Source of the DNA: Salminus brasiliensis
Taxonomy: Eukaryota > Chordata > Actinopteri > Characiformes > Bryconidae
DNA: 64,000 bases
Reading direction: 5' to 3'
NCBI RefSeq assembly: GCF_030463535.1
Contig: NC_132892.1
Coordinates: 34,064,609 to 34,128,608 of the forward strand
Positions 13,291 through 25,369 of this stretch are shown here, one piece after another. The position numbers and the translations under genes were made by a program. Under the pieces are notes generated by a model that worked only from the letters and a program-made list of their open reading frames with translations, did not search any database and had not been told where the DNA came from. How positions within the stretch are numbered: position 1 is the first letter of the stretch; every line of letters starts with the position of its first letter.

Positions 13291-14144
13291 TTAATTTGCA
13301 AGCTTCTTTCTGATGAATATTTCGAGAACCTCAACCAAAAACTGTGCAATTATGGCAATATATCTGTTATTCCTCTCCGCTTTCTCCCTCGCCGCTTCCT
13401 CTTGAATCTTTACCAGCTGCATTTGAGTTTCATAATCAGCTTCCTGCTTCAGTGCCTCCAGCTGTCTGCGATTGTGCTCCTCATTTTCCTTTAGGATTCG
13501 TAGTTTCTCTTCCTCGATTGCTTGCTCTGCTTTCTGGAGCATTTCATTGGTATAGTAGCGTCCTCCATTCTCAGACACCATCTTATCTACCTTCTCCAGG
13601 AGTTGATGCACCTGTGTGGAATCACAGACTTCATTGTTGAAAATGTGATATCTCTGTTTGCACTTGTTGAAAACTCTCACCAGATCTGCGTTGTGACTAA
13701 TAAACTCGTGAATGCTCTTATCACCAAGCTTGTCTCCATGGGTAAAAAGAACCAAAGTGTGTTGACTGGCGTCTTCCCCAAAGATCTCCAGGAAAAGCTC
13801 CACTGCCTGGCAGTCTTCCCGAGTGAACCTGCTGCCTATCTGGACCACCACCAGGAAGGCGTGTGGGCCAGGGGCGGCACGGGGGATGCACAGCTTTATC
13901 CGGTTTACAGTCTCTGGTGTATTAAAATTAGGGTCAAACAGGCCTGGCGTGTCGATAACAGCAACTTCTCTCCCATGGACTTCCTTGGTGGTCTTTTGAC
14001 AGCTCTGAGTAACAGAAGATGGTGATAGGTCACTTTTGAAGACATTCTCTCCCAGAATGGTGTTTCCGGCAGCACTTTTCCCAACTCCGGTTTTTCCCAA
14101 AAGCACAATCCTGAGCTCTTCATGTGAATCCTGAGGGCCTTGCA
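13291..14144 (-). CDS. gimap: GIMAP family GTPase 1 (main exon)
   Basis: GTPase of immunity-associated proteins, AIG1-type G domain, about 284 residues. Seen: P-loop GKTGVGKSAAGNTIL, switch/G3 VIDTPGLFD, the GIMAP box AAPGPHAFLVVVQIG, a THGD motif in place of NKxD, and YHIFNN. A long charged helix follows (EMLQKAEQAIEEEKLRILK onward, likely coiled coil) and a hydrophobic C terminus (about IAIIAQFLVEVLEIFIRKK) that could anchor to membrane. There is no in-frame ATG before the P-loop. The frame opens at an acceptor-like AACAG|TGCAAGGCC, so the start codon must lie in an unseen upstream exon within the roughly 800 bp before the next gene. GIMAPs act in lymphocyte survival and endomembrane traffic (family knowledge). 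Confidence 0.88.
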
Positions 14145-14424
14145 CTGTTCAAAGGAAAACAGAAACTACTAAGTACTGCTACAGATGTACAAATGCACAG
14201 TGTTTAAACATGACCATGTTTATCTCCAAAACAAATTTTTACAGTTTTTCTTTGTTGTAAACCATGTCCTTTATTTGAATTACAGTAATTTATTATACCT
14301 TGGTAGTTTGGAAATAACTAAAAAAAACCAACCAAACAAACAAACATAACTATGCATTTGATCAATTAATAGAACTTTTAGTAACTGAGACCGGAAGTAG
14401 GAGACAATACTAAGACCAGATTAG

Positions 14425-14487
14425 GTTATATTTTCATTCTTTGAATAAAATAAAATAAAATAACTAATAATAATAATAATAATAATA

Positions 14488-14526
<39 letters not shown>

Positions 14527-14552
14527 GTTGTTGTTGTTGTTGTTGTTGTTAC
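14425..14552. repeat. (AAT)n/(ATT)n/(GTT)n microsatellite with palindromic centre
   Basis: (AAT)n runs into (ATT)n and then (GTT)n between GIMAP 1 and GIMAP 2. The AAT/ATT junction can fold into a hairpin. Confidence 0.9.
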
Positions 14553-14939
14553 AATGTAATTTGTTTGTTTTTCCTTATATATTCATTACACAACAAATTT
14601 AGTAAAACATTACATATACAGCCTAAAAGAATTAACAGCATCAACAATATTATATTCTTAGTCAAACAAAAAACAATGTATCTTTTGGAAGCAAATAATT
14701 GTACTCATTCGGGATCCCTTCAACACACATTTGTATTCTTATTTATGAAAACAACAACAACAACAACAACCAACCATTATTTCAGACCACAGACAAAAAC
14801 TCTCCAGTTGAGCAATCTTGGAAAGGAATAGTGAGATCATGGACCCCTTAAAACTTTTTCTACTCAAAACACAATGAGCACTAAGAAAAAAGTTGCATCA
14901 GCTACTTTTGGTTCACTATACTCAAAATTTCCCAAAGTG

Positions 14940-15710
14940 TTACTCTTGTTTCAGAAACCTCTTCAAGCTCTCAGCTGGTTCTGCTGGTACACGCCTCTTA
15001 AAATACGCCACCAAGGCTGCAAATGCCATTGCTGTCAGAACAGGCACAGCACAGTAGAAGATTTTTTCCCAGGCATTTGGTACTTTGGTCTTATTCTTTA
15101 CAAAACATGGATGCCTAGTTCTCTTCTTCAGTTGATTGTCTATTTTATCCAGAAGCTCACTGACCTGCACCTTATTTTCTATGTCAGCATTGTTAAACAC
15201 ATGATATTTTCCCCCACATTTGTCAATCAGCATTTCCACGTTCTTGTCCTCTTTGACAAACTGTCCTATCATTTTACCCTTCAGTCTGTCACCATAAGTG
15301 AAGAGCACCATGATGTATGAATTTACATCTGAGCCCACAATTTCCTTCAGTTTCTCAGCTATGGCCTTTTCTTGCTCTGTGAAGCGTCCCAGCTGGATGA
15401 TGAGGAGAAAGAAGTGGGGTCCTGGAGCACAGAGGGTCAAGGCTCTCTCTAGTTCCTCTTTCACCTCGGCATCTGAGAGGGAGCTGCTGAACAGTCCTGG
15501 CGTGTCCACCACGGTCACCTGCCTCCCACGGATCTGGCCCTCCCGGATTTCACTCTTAAGAGTCAGGCAGGTGGGACTGATGTCTGACTGAAACTCTTCT
15601 CTGCCTAGGATGGTGTTTCCAGTGGCACTCTTCCCCACTCCCTGAAGGCCCACCAACACCAGTCTCAGGGGATCCTTTGCTCCTGGAAAGAATTGTTCTG
15701 AATAGCTCAT
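14940..15710 (-). CDS. gimap: GIMAP family GTPase 2
   Basis: AIG1-type GTPase of 256 residues. P-loop GLQGVGKSATGNTIL (residues about 21-35), VVDTPGLF, the GIMAP box CAPGPHFFLLIIQLGRF, FTYGDRL at the G4 position and YHVFNN. After the G domain comes a basic stretch and a hydrophobic segment (AVPVLTAMAFAALVAYF), then a short basic tail, consistent with a C-terminal membrane anchor. The ATG at 15710 gives MSYSEQFFPGAKD. A strong acceptor-like TTCTTTCCAG|GAGCAAAG lies inside this start, so a spliced start from an upstream exon is an alternative. Same strand and about 800 bp upstream of GIMAP 1. Confidence 0.9.
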   Translation of the reverse strand: MSYSEQFFPGAKDPLRLVLVGLQGVGKSATGNTILGREEFQSDISPTCLTLKSEIREGQIRGRQVTVVDTPGLFSSSLSDAEVKEELERALTLCAPGPHFFLLIIQLGRFTEQEKAIAEKLKEIVGSDVNSYIMVLFTYGDRLKGKMIGQFVKEDKNVEMLIDKCGGKYHVFNNADIENKVQVSELLDKIDNQLKKRTRHPCFVKNKTKVPNAWEKIFYCAVPVLTAMAFAALVAYFKRRVPAEPAESLKRFLKQE

Positions 15711-16349
15711 TTGTTCTAGATAGTTCCCATTGCAACATTTATGAACAGATATAAAAGTCAGTAATTAAATTAATTAATTACTTAAAATGAATTAATACTA
15801 TGGAAAGTTTAGTATTATTCAGTTTATTTTTTTTTTTAGTTTTTTAGTTTTTTTTTTTACCTCAAACCAGAGATTTTCAAATCTATACAGAAAATGTGCT
15901 ATATGGCATATGGTGTACACATATGTAGTAAAAATGAATTATAGTCCATATACACTGGATGCACTACATATTGCTACCCAGACAAGTTTAATTTTTTTCA
16001 GTTTTTTCACTTTGTAAAAATGCTAATCTGGCAAATGTCCTTTACATTCAAAAAGTTGTGATGAATTCACCAATAAAAAATAGAAAAAGAAATGCAAACA
16101 TGACTGGTAGATATGACAAATATATGTTGGATATGAAGGAATTCTAGATATTCTAATATGTCAGGGTTTTTTTTATATCTCTATATTGCCATATCAGATT
16201 TGGGTGCGGTTATGCTTAATGGCCGTATGCAATAAATGAACCACTGTTCTAACAAAGACTCATCCCTCTAAAATCAATACACACAGTCATCAGGAACTAT
16301 CCTTCTAATCCTCTTTTCCTGATTTCTGTTTAGCATTAAGCCTCAGGAA

Positions 16350-17123
16350 TTATTGAATTGAGCATTTCTCTTTGGCCACCGCAAACATGACTACAGCAGC
16401 TACACCAGCAAGCCCCCAGGAAACAATCTGATTATTCCTTTCTGCTCGCTCTCGTGCCTTTTGTTCACACAGCATCGGATTTACTATTTGAATTCTAGAC
16501 GTCTCCTTTTGAATTGCTCTCTCAGCTATCTGCAGCATTTCGCTTGTGTAGTGCTGTCCACCATTTTTGACAATCACTTGTTCTATCTCCTCAAACAGAG
16601 CTGTGACCTGTGTCCGATCGGTATCTTCATTGTTGAAGACATGGTAATGACCGCTGGAGGACTTGATAAAATTCACCAGATCAGGACTTTTATTAACAAA
16701 TTCGTGAATAGTCTTATTCCTCAGCTGGTCTCCATGAGTGAAGAGGACCATGGTATACTTTGAAGATTCATCTCCAAAGATTCCCTTAATTATCTCCACT
16801 GTTGCCTTTTCTTCATTGGTGAATCGGCCGAGCTGGATAATCACCAAGAACACATGAGGTCCTGGTGCAGACAGGGATATGCACAGCTTGATCTTTTCTA
16901 TGATCTGCTCATTTGATAAGTTGGTATCAAATACTCCCGGTGTGTCAATGACGGCAACTGGTCTACCGTTTACTGTCTCTCTGAATTTCTCACATTCTGA
17001 GGTCACCGAAGATGAAGATAATTCAGATATAAACACTTCCTTCCCCAAGATTGTGTTTCCTGTGGCACTCTTTCCCACTCCAGTCTTTCCAACCAGCACA
17101 ATCCTCAGTTCAGCATTATTCAT
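16350..17123 (-). CDS. gimap: GIMAP family GTPase 3
   Basis: AIG1-type GTPase of 257 residues from ATG at 17123. P-loop GKTGVGKSATGNTIL (from residue 12), VIDTPGVFD, SAPGPHVFLVIIQLGRF, FTHGDQL and YHVFNNED. The C terminus has a helix (YTSEMLQIAERAIQKE) and a hydrophobic segment (IVSWGLAGVAAVVMFAVA), a probable tail anchor. An acceptor-like TTTAACAG|CACAGAAG lies about 15 nt before the ATG, so a noncoding first exon is likely. It is closest in structure to GIMAP 1, sharing the ELRIVL(L/V)GKTGVGKS opening. A decayed copy lies about 1.1 kb further upstream. Confidence 0.9.
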   Translation of the reverse strand: MNNAELRIVLVGKTGVGKSATGNTILGKEVFISELSSSSVTSECEKFRETVNGRPVAVIDTPGVFDTNLSNEQIIEKIKLCISLSAPGPHVFLVIIQLGRFTNEEKATVEIIKGIFGDESSKYTMVLFTHGDQLRNKTIHEFVNKSPDLVNFIKSSSGHYHVFNNEDTDRTQVTALFEEIEQVIVKNGGQHYTSEMLQIAERAIQKETSRIQIVNPMLCEQKARERAERNNQIVSWGLAGVAAVVMFAVAKEKCSIQ

Positions 17124-18250
17124 CAGCTTCTTCTGTGCTGTTAAAGGACAGGTAGAGCATTACACTACTATCTATAGTTCTTAGATATCGAACACAGTTG
17201 AGATGTGATGAGCCTGGTTTACGATTTTGAAGAATTTTTATATTGCTACTGTTCTTAATCATTTTGCAGCTATTCGCTTGTCTGGCAATCACAACAAAAG
17301 CATGAACTTTCCGGTTCTGCAGAGTGAGGTGTGTCCCAGGGTCAATAGGGGAGGTGCTTAAATTAATTTTGCAATTAATTTGACTTCACATCATTTGTCC
17401 GGCCTTCATTTTTAGCCTCCACAGATTCCAGAGAACCAAGAATCTAAGAATTTATTATGTTCCCATATGCAAAATAATCATAATATTCCTGGAACAACTA
17501 GGAATGACTAGGCAAATAGTAAACAAGCTAAATCAACCATCCATACAGTTACTTTAATTTAATATATTTAATATAATTTAATATATTAATATATAAGAAT
17601 AGTGTGAAGCCATTTAACCGTATGAAATTGCATTGAATATTGTCATTAGGCTACCCAGATTAAGCTAATGCCAAGTGAATCAGCAAGCAGTGGTTCTAAA
17701 AAAATATATCTTCCCTTTAGCAGCAAATTTAGCTGCTGATCTGGAATCAGCAGAGGCTAAAAATAGTAAAATGCAGCTGGACAAATACAGCGATGTTTTT
17801 TGGTTGAATAAATTTGTTTAAGTGCCTAACCCTTGACCCTGGGACACATAAGCATATTAGCATGTATATTTGTATTCATCCAACAGCCCAACCACAAACA
17901 CAGCTGAGCCAGTGCAGAAGAAACCATGCACTGTGTTCTCTTACGTCCTATTGTAGAGCTATTCCAGTAGGGGGAGTCGTACGCTCACAGCTCAAATCTA
18001 AATATACCAATTCCTCACCAAGCCCCACCCTCCTCATTCCCATGATTCACCTTTTCCTACATCCACAAACCCTCTACTTCACCGAAATGTCGGTACAAAC
18101 ACTTGATGTTCTCATACCACGGATTAGGATTACAGAATGGCTCTGAGCTCCAAAGACTGCTTTATTGCATGTTTGGCAAACATTTTAATCAACAACGTTT
18201 TAAGCAGATTAGGACGTTTTAATTAGGAATGGTCTTAATCCTTCTGGGGT

Positions 18251-18470
18251 CCTAAAGAGGACCATGGTATATTTAGAAGATTCTCCACTTTATCTTTTTG
18301 TTGAGCTGGTTAAAATCACCAAGAATACATGATGTTCTGATGCAGACAGTGATATAAACAGCTCAATCTTTTCCTTGATCTGCTCACTTAAGATGTTGGG
18401 ACTAGTTTTGCCTGGTATGTCAATAATGGAAACCAGTCTACCATCTACAGTCTCTCTGATTTAGACTAAT
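18251..18470 (-). pseudogene. GIMAP pseudogene fragment
   Basis: The sequence from aagaggaccatggtatattt to accagtctaccatctacagt tracks GIMAP 3 (16739-16990) with gaps and changes. It covers the region from the THGD motif back to beyond the DTPG motif; the DTPG region is changed (ttgcctggtatgtcaataat). Indels and loss of P-loop and C-terminal parts make it dead. It indicates a former fourth member on the same strand. Confidence 0.7.
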
Positions 18471-18859
18471 TTGGCCTAACCATTTTTAATCTTTGGATTT
18501 CGGATTAGGTGCTTTCACACCACTGTCTGCCATCCGAAGGATTGTCTTGTTATCCATCTTTCTTTCTCCTGTGATGCCACTTCATAATCCAGTTCCTCTT
18601 TAAAATGTTATGTTTTTTACAGAGTTACCTGTTGCTGTTAGTTCCCATTAGTCTATTGGACTCTGACCCAGTCTGGAGAATTCTGTCTTATTCAGTTTCT
18701 CTCATGGCTTGGATGAGAGCAAGCACCCCAACAAGTCCAACAGTTGACCGTTGAATTAATCAGAGATTATCCCACCATCCACTCTCATGGTCTTCAACCA
18801 CAGACCTCACTTCATTAATAAAAACCAAAATAGTGCTTCAGATTTTTATAGTCAAAATA

Positions 18860-18899
<40 letters not shown>

Positions 18900-19610
18900 C
18901 CACTTTTCCAGTCAGGACTTCATATCAGTGTTTTGCTTATTAGATTTCTATTAAGATTTAGAATAAAGATTTTAAGTGGTGTTTTTTTGACCCATTATTA
19001 AAAGACCCATGTATTTTTGTTCCTTTCAGAGGCAACATTTTTGGTAACTTTTCTGTCTCAGTTTGTCTTCGTCTGGGCCAAATCCTTCTCCATAGAATCC
19101 ACATCCATTTCCTGGGGGGCTTTATCTCCAATCCGGCCATGTCTTCAGCATCCTCCCTTCAGCCTGGCACGCCCCTTTTATCACTGCGTGTTTTCATTCC
19201 TCTGGGAGTTTTTAAATTAGTTCTGGTTGTTACCAATTATTGTGTTGCTATAGTTGTATTCCCCAACCAGGTTGTTTTCCCCTTTCCTGTCTACCTTGTT
19301 TTGCAATGTCTAGGTTAATCTGTTTATATTCAGAGCCCCCCATTAATGCATGATTGCAGCTGTATCATCTGTGCATTTAGTCTTCACCTCCTCGCTGCAT
19401 AATTTAATTTGTAGAGTTCACGTCCATTAATCCTGATTTCTGTGTTTCCTTGTATTCCCGGCCTATGTTAAAGCACCTTTTTTGTAATTGTAAGGTGTAT
19501 GCCAACCATGGCTGTGCGGTATAAACTGTGATCATGATTACATGGTTGTAGACCCCCATTTAGATTATTCTATTATAACGTCTGAGCAAGGTATCTTCTA
19601 AGAGAGGTTT

Positions 19611-19643
<33 letters not shown>

Positions 19644-20400
19644 GGAAAAGAAGAAAGAAAGTAGTGAGATCTTGTCAGTGAGCTAGTCTGAAGAACAGAG
19701 CTCAGTTCCTCCAGGTTTCTCCTGGACACCCCCCAGTCCAGCCAGCACAGAGTGGAGGATGTGTTCAACTCCATCATCATCATCATCAGCAGCAGCAACA
19801 GCAGCAGCAGCAGCTCACCTGATTTACCACCAAACCAGGTGTTGATCTGAGGAGAACTCTAAATAATACTAGACTCCATGAGGAGATGGTTGGAGATGTT
19901 CTAATGAACACAGTGGTGGAGAACCACAACTTTCAGATTTTCACTCTGATTTCCACAGGGGATTTAAAAGATTTACATTGCAGTTTGTAAATTGTGATTA
20001 AATACGAGATTTAAAAGAATATATTTAGGTATTAAGGTTAATAATATGAGAAAACTGCTTGATCAGCAGCATTTGTAGCTTTGGTTGCAGCGGAACTGCC
20101 TTAAATACAGTTTAGAAAAGTACTTACCCATATTAGCTCCCTCTGCACTCATCCTGTGGGTTGATATGAACACTTTCTCTCCACAGAAGTGGGTGCTACT
20201 TTTGATATGGTCAAAAGAATCCTCGTCGTTAAACGTTCAGGATCTACCCCAGCAGTTCTAGACTCTTCTATATCCACATCCACTCTGCATGTGGGAGTGA
20301 ACTTCTGTTTCTGCCCTACCCCTCCCTTTCCTCACAGGATGCATCTGCATGGGTTGTTTTTCCATTGTCCTTACTATATCCTCGCCGCCAGACAAACACC
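18470..20400. other. Intergenic stretch with simple repeats
   Basis: No gene recognised. Contains (AAT)n at about 18858-18898, an A run at about 19617-19640 and CAG-rich repeats near 19787-19813. Confidence 0.5.
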
Positions 20401-20830
20401 TTGCACATGGTCAAAGGTATGGGGACACCCACTTATTAATTGTTTCTTCTGAAATCAAGGGCATTAAGAAGTTTCTCCTGTTTCATTTAAATGGAGTAAC
20501 TGTTTCTGTCCAGGGAAGAAGACTTTTTACTAGATTTTAGAGGAGCATTGCTGTGGGGATTTGATTGATTTCAGCAACAAGCATGTACGAGAGGTCAGGA
20601 TGTTGGATGATGACGATGACTCAACTCAAACATATTGGATAGAGCACCAGCCACTATTCCAGAACACACAGTTCTACCACTGGGGGGGGGGGGGGGGGGG
20701 GGGGCTTTATACCCTGCTCACCCACACCTTGCATGTTTATCAGCTTCACAGGGTCCTATTCTATTGGCAGTACTTCTCTACAGGGACTATGTATGCATTT
20801 GCACAGATACAATAGCTAAATGCTTTAATT
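20400..20830 (+). repeat. MITE-like dispersed repeat, copy 2, with expanded G tract
   Basis: Same family core as at 11910. The short G run next to gctttatacc is expanded to about 24 G at 20681-20704. Confidence 0.65.
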
Positions 20831-21654
20831 AAAAAGTATATGCAGTGCATCTCTAAAACAGCAACTGCACAGGAAAAGGACAGAAAACCCTCTTGATAGA
20901 CCCCCTCGGTGACATTTTGGAGCATTTCTATTGGTCTTGTCATAATGCTGTTCTGACACAATGTAAAATAACTGCCAGAAAAAAAACCTTGACAGTTCCC
21001 CCAAAATAAATGAGAACTGGTCTCTTGACTTCTCTGTAAGATCAGTGCCTTTCGTAATCACTTCAAGCTAATTTTAAAGGCTTTACAAAATGTGACGCTG
21101 AATCTATAATCACGACACTGTGTTCGGACGGATTTTAGTCAATGGTTGGAATCAGTCCTCAAATGTCCATCTAGAAAACAGAAGAGGGGATTATCTTACA
21201 AAAAAGGTATATAAATTAATCCCCCTCCTTGCCTCTGACATTCTCAAGGAAAACACTATATAAGCTTTCACTAAGCAAATGTTTCTCATTTATCTAGATA
21301 ACTTCAGCCCAAAAATGAGAACTATCCAATGCAATGTCCCTTAACTCCTCTCCTGTTGGACAGGTTAGGACTCTGGGCTAACCTGAGAAATAATCCCCAC
21401 CAGAAATGGCTAAAATATAAGATGATACACTTGTTATTGCTGGTGAATCTGCTTAATTCAGTGATTTGTAGGAGGTCTAGCAGTTCAGCAGAATAAACAT
21501 TCTGTGGATTTCTGAGAAATTAAGCATAAAGGCCCTGAAACAGCATCCAGAGACTCCAAGTCATCTGCAAGGCTCCATCTAAGAATGAACAAAAGGTAAT
21601 GCTATATCTGAAGGGGTGGGGGGTTCTCAAGTTCCAGATTATGCTACAAACACT

Positions 21655-21925
21655 CATGACACATCTATGTCCACATGTATGTGGACAATGCTTTTAATGA
21701 ATGTTCCCCCCACACAGCTGTGTCTAATCTCTGTTGAGAAGTACTGCCAATAGAATAGGATGCAAGGTGTGGGCTAGAGGGGTATAAAGCCCCCCAGCAC
21801 TGAGCTTTGGAGCAGTTGAAGAACTGTGTGGAGCTCCATGTGGAGCTGCATCTAGTACATTTGGGATGAGTTGGGGATTATGAGGTGGGGTGGTGATCAT
21901 ACAACATCCTGACTGTACTAACATT
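21655..21925 (-). repeat. MITE-like dispersed repeat, copy 3
   Basis: Reverse-orientation copy, with gggctagaggggtataaagc at the core. Confidence 0.65.
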
Positions 21926-22029
21926 CTTTACACTGATTACAATCAAATTGTCCAGCAACACAAACATCTAATACAAAGCCTTCCCTGGACAGTACCCAAA
22001 ACCACTGCATCGATGCATCGGTCTGTGCC

Positions 22030-22280
22030 CCTAGTTTTTTGCGGTTTGATTGGTTCTTCTTTCTGTGAACTGAACACCATCAAAAACGTCAAGCTCCAAG
22101 CTCCTCCCACACCTTACACAATTATGGCTGTTGCTTAATGCTGCCCCCCCCCCTTCATGTCTGTGGTTAGGCATGCTGTGGTTATTTTTAAAATAGCTCA
22201 CAGCATCCTCTGTTCTCAGTTGTTGAGGATTGAAAAGGTCATGCAGGGTTTTCTGTACACCACTTTTTCTAAAGGCTACC
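22030..22280 (-). promoter_or_regulatory. Orphan receptor promoter-like module with hairpin
   Basis: Contains a GGGAGGAGCT box (as ctcctcccac, 22101-22110), a C run, and the hairpin gcatgctgtgg...ctcacagcatcc (22171-22208). It matches 4985-5190 over about 200 bp. No receptor exon follows on the minus strand. I infer a remnant of a lost gene copy. Confidence 0.45.
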
Positions 22281-23630
22281 TGCTTATGGACTTTACAACT
22301 CATGCATATTTCATTTTCAAACACCTTTAAAATGTAATGCTTGATTATTTATTTATACCAATATTGCAAGATGACAAGGTTTCCTGAAGTAAATGATTAG
22401 ATTGACACAAGTGGCCTTAAAGAAAAAAAAAAACAAAAGTGTCAGATTCATTAATAGCACAGGTTCAATACATCTGTTACGGGACGGTCAAGGAGAGAGC
22501 TGATTATAGTGGCAGCTCTGAAAGCAATAAATCTGAAGACCAGAACTAGCTTCACTATAACCTTAGCCTTCTCTTAGTCTGGCTTATTGTCCTCTTTTCA
22601 CTAAGGGTGGAGCTGAGATGTCTTGTCTTGTCTTGTCTTGTCTTCAGTGTACCATACCGATCACCCCTCTACAAGTGCTGTTTGTACAACGTTTAACTAA
22701 GACAATATGGGTTCTTTTCTAGACAGGGATTTTCTATACATGGATTGACCCTGTCGAGTGTCAATTCTGAACATGTATCTGTGTATGACAGGATTAATGG
22801 GGCCACAATGAGGGAAGTTTGTAAAGTTCTAGGTCACAGTAAATGAATGATTTCTGAAGTTCTAGACATTTGATTTCTAGGCCAAAGTAAGGAACTGCAC
22901 ATTTCTGGGCCACAGTAAGGGATGTTTTTAAAGTTCTAGGAAACATTTAGGGGGTCTATACACATGCTAAACATGCTAACCTGGCACTTTCCTGTTCTTC
23001 ACTCTTTTTAGCTGGAGATCAAGCAAGATTTCATGGTAGTATGTTGTGGTAACTGGAGTTGTCATAAAACAGGCAAACTACATCTGTAAATGAGCATTTT
23101 GTGTACTTTATTGTATCCCACCTCAAAAAGCTATTAAGGAACAAAGTACACAATAGAAAAGGGAACAACACTGGCAAACCTGGTTTATATCCACATTGTA
23201 TTTACATATTCCATGTACCAGATGCAGTCAGAAAGAACGAGACGCAGTTCCTCCAAACAAAAAGGTTCTGCATTGATCAAAAATACAAAAACAAAGGCTT
23301 TTCAACAGCTTAGTGATCAGTTATAAACATTTGTATATGGGGTTTAATGAGACACAGAGTAGTACAACTGAACATTTGCTAATACACTGCTGGCTACTTC
23401 TTACAGCTATGCAAACAGCCATGCTAATGTCTAGGCTGTTGACCAAAGAAATGATAAGCTAAGATAAAAGGGGGAAGTACAAGTCTTCACAACAACATGG
23501 TTTAAATGCAGTCTGGTAAAGAGTAAAGGAACTGTCTCAGACTGAATCTGGGTTTAGTTCAGATGTGTAAAACTTTGTCCTGGAGCCTTTAACTGTTCTG
23601 TAGTTGAAGATTCAGATCACATGATTGGTT
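22280..23630. other. Intergenic, no gene recognised
   Basis: Includes a short (TCTTG)n run at about 22617-22644. No coding signal that I trust. Confidence 0.45.
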
Positions 23631-23634
23631 GGAT

Positions 23635-24112
23635 TTGGGGTTTGGGGACCTCTGGTAGACTGAATGTGATTTGTTGGTTTTGGAACTGAGGCTCTGGTAG
23701 ACTCAATATGATTGATTGGTGTTGGGCTTTATGCTCTGCTACAGTGAATCTGATTGGTTTTAGGGTCAAGGTTCCGCTAGATACACCTGGTTGGATTTGG
23801 GGTTTAGACTCTGTTAGACTAAATCTAATTGGTTTTGGGACTGAGGCTCCAGTAGACTGAATCTGATTGGTAGGTTTTGGACTTTAGATACTGCTACAGG
23901 GAATCTGATTAATTAGATTTGGGGTTTAGGCTCTGCTAGACTGAATTTGATTGGTTGATTTTGGGACAGAGGCTCTGGAAGACGAAATATGATTCGCTTT
24001 TGAAATATTAGTTTTGGGCATTGGACTCTTAGATGTTTTTTGCTATCATCATTTGGACTAGTTGTGGGTTTTATTCTTGGGTATAGTTAATATAATTTGT
24101 TGGTAATGGCAT
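23635..24112 (-). pseudogene. Decayed ITIM repeat array downstream of receptor B stop
   Basis: At least eight diverged copies of the roughly 42-bp tail repeat continue past the stop of receptor B. On the minus strand they read like ATTCAGTCTACCAGAG in CCAAAACCAACAAATC-type spacers. These correspond to former VYQSL units that are no longer translated. Confidence 0.65.
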
Positions 24113-24828
24113 TTAGGATCTATTAAAATGGATTTGAGTGGTTGGTTTTGGGATTATGGCTCTGGAAGGAGTCTGACCAATTGGTTTTGGGGTTGAGGCA
24201 GCATTAGGTTGAATATGATTGGTCGGTTTGGGAGTTAAGGCTGTTTTAGACTGAACCTGACTTAGTTTTGGGGTTAAAGGTGTGGTAAGCTGAATCTGAG
24301 TGGTTGGTTTTAGGGCTGAAGGTGTGGTAAGCTGAATCTGAGTGGTTGGTTTTGGGGCTGAAGGTGTGGTAAGCTGAATCTGAGTGGTTGGTTTTGGGTT
24401 AGAGGCTGAGGCAAACTGAATGTGATTGGCTTGTTTTGGAGTCAATGCTGTGGTACATTCAATCTGATTGGTTAGTTTTGGGGTTGAAACATTGGTAGAC
24501 TGATTCTGACCGGTTGGGTTTAGAGGTGAGGCTAAGGTAGATTGGAGCCATGTTGGTATTGGTCCACTTCTCATAATCATATAATCTCCATCAGCCTGAA
24601 ATCAAAAATCAAAGCAAACATTAAGGCACTGTAGGAGCATCATACTGAATCAAACATATGCTAGGACAATTAGGACAAGTCATCTGTACTTGACTTTAAA
24701 ATGAAAAGTGATAAGTAAGCTAAAGGCCTTTTTCATAAGCCTAGTCACTCACTGTATCTCTGGATGGTGTGGTGTGAGAGACAGAGCCTGTAGTATAATA
24801 GAAAATAAAGAGAACTCTAGTGAGTGTA

Positions 24829-24901
<73 letters not shown>

Positions 24902-25336
24902 TGTGATCATGTAATCAATACATGATGTGATCAATACTAAGAGATGGTAATCTAACTAAAGTCACACAATTGCTGAATTAGAAGCAGGTGCAGAACATCA
25001 GCTGCAGATCATCAGAACATGGTTAGAGATGATTCTGGAGGAGTCTGTCATATTTAGACCTCAGACATTTAGTCTGGTGTGCTCTTGATGATTAAAGTGA
25101 GTAGTGAAGATCCAAAAGAGCTCCCTGAGGCTTTCAGAAAGAAGGGTGTAGATGTAAAAGTCTGGGAAGGAGTTTAAAAAGATCATTCCACCGTGTACTA
25201 CATTATTTAGTGGAGCAACTGACCAACATGGCCACAGCTATAGTCAAAGTACAGCATCTACCATCAGAAAGAGACCACACATGTTTGATTATTTTAATGG
25301 GAGGCAAGGAAGGAGGAAACCTTGGAGGAAAATGAG

Positions 25337-25369
<33 letters not shown>

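Noticed and set aside
13522-14025. Long plus-strand frame opposite GIMAP 1
   Set aside because: Antisense shadow of a conserved GTPase exon.
14874-15591. Plus-strand frames opposite GIMAP 2
   Set aside because: Antisense shadows; the minus-strand frame has all GTPase motifs.
19610-19798. Minus-strand frame with poly-Met and poly-Phe
   Set aside because: Made by CAT and A-run simple repeats; no supporting exons.
24113-24580. A stand-alone Thr/Pro-rich protein gene starting at an internal Met
   Set aside because: The frame extends upstream to a splice acceptor and joins receptor B in phase.
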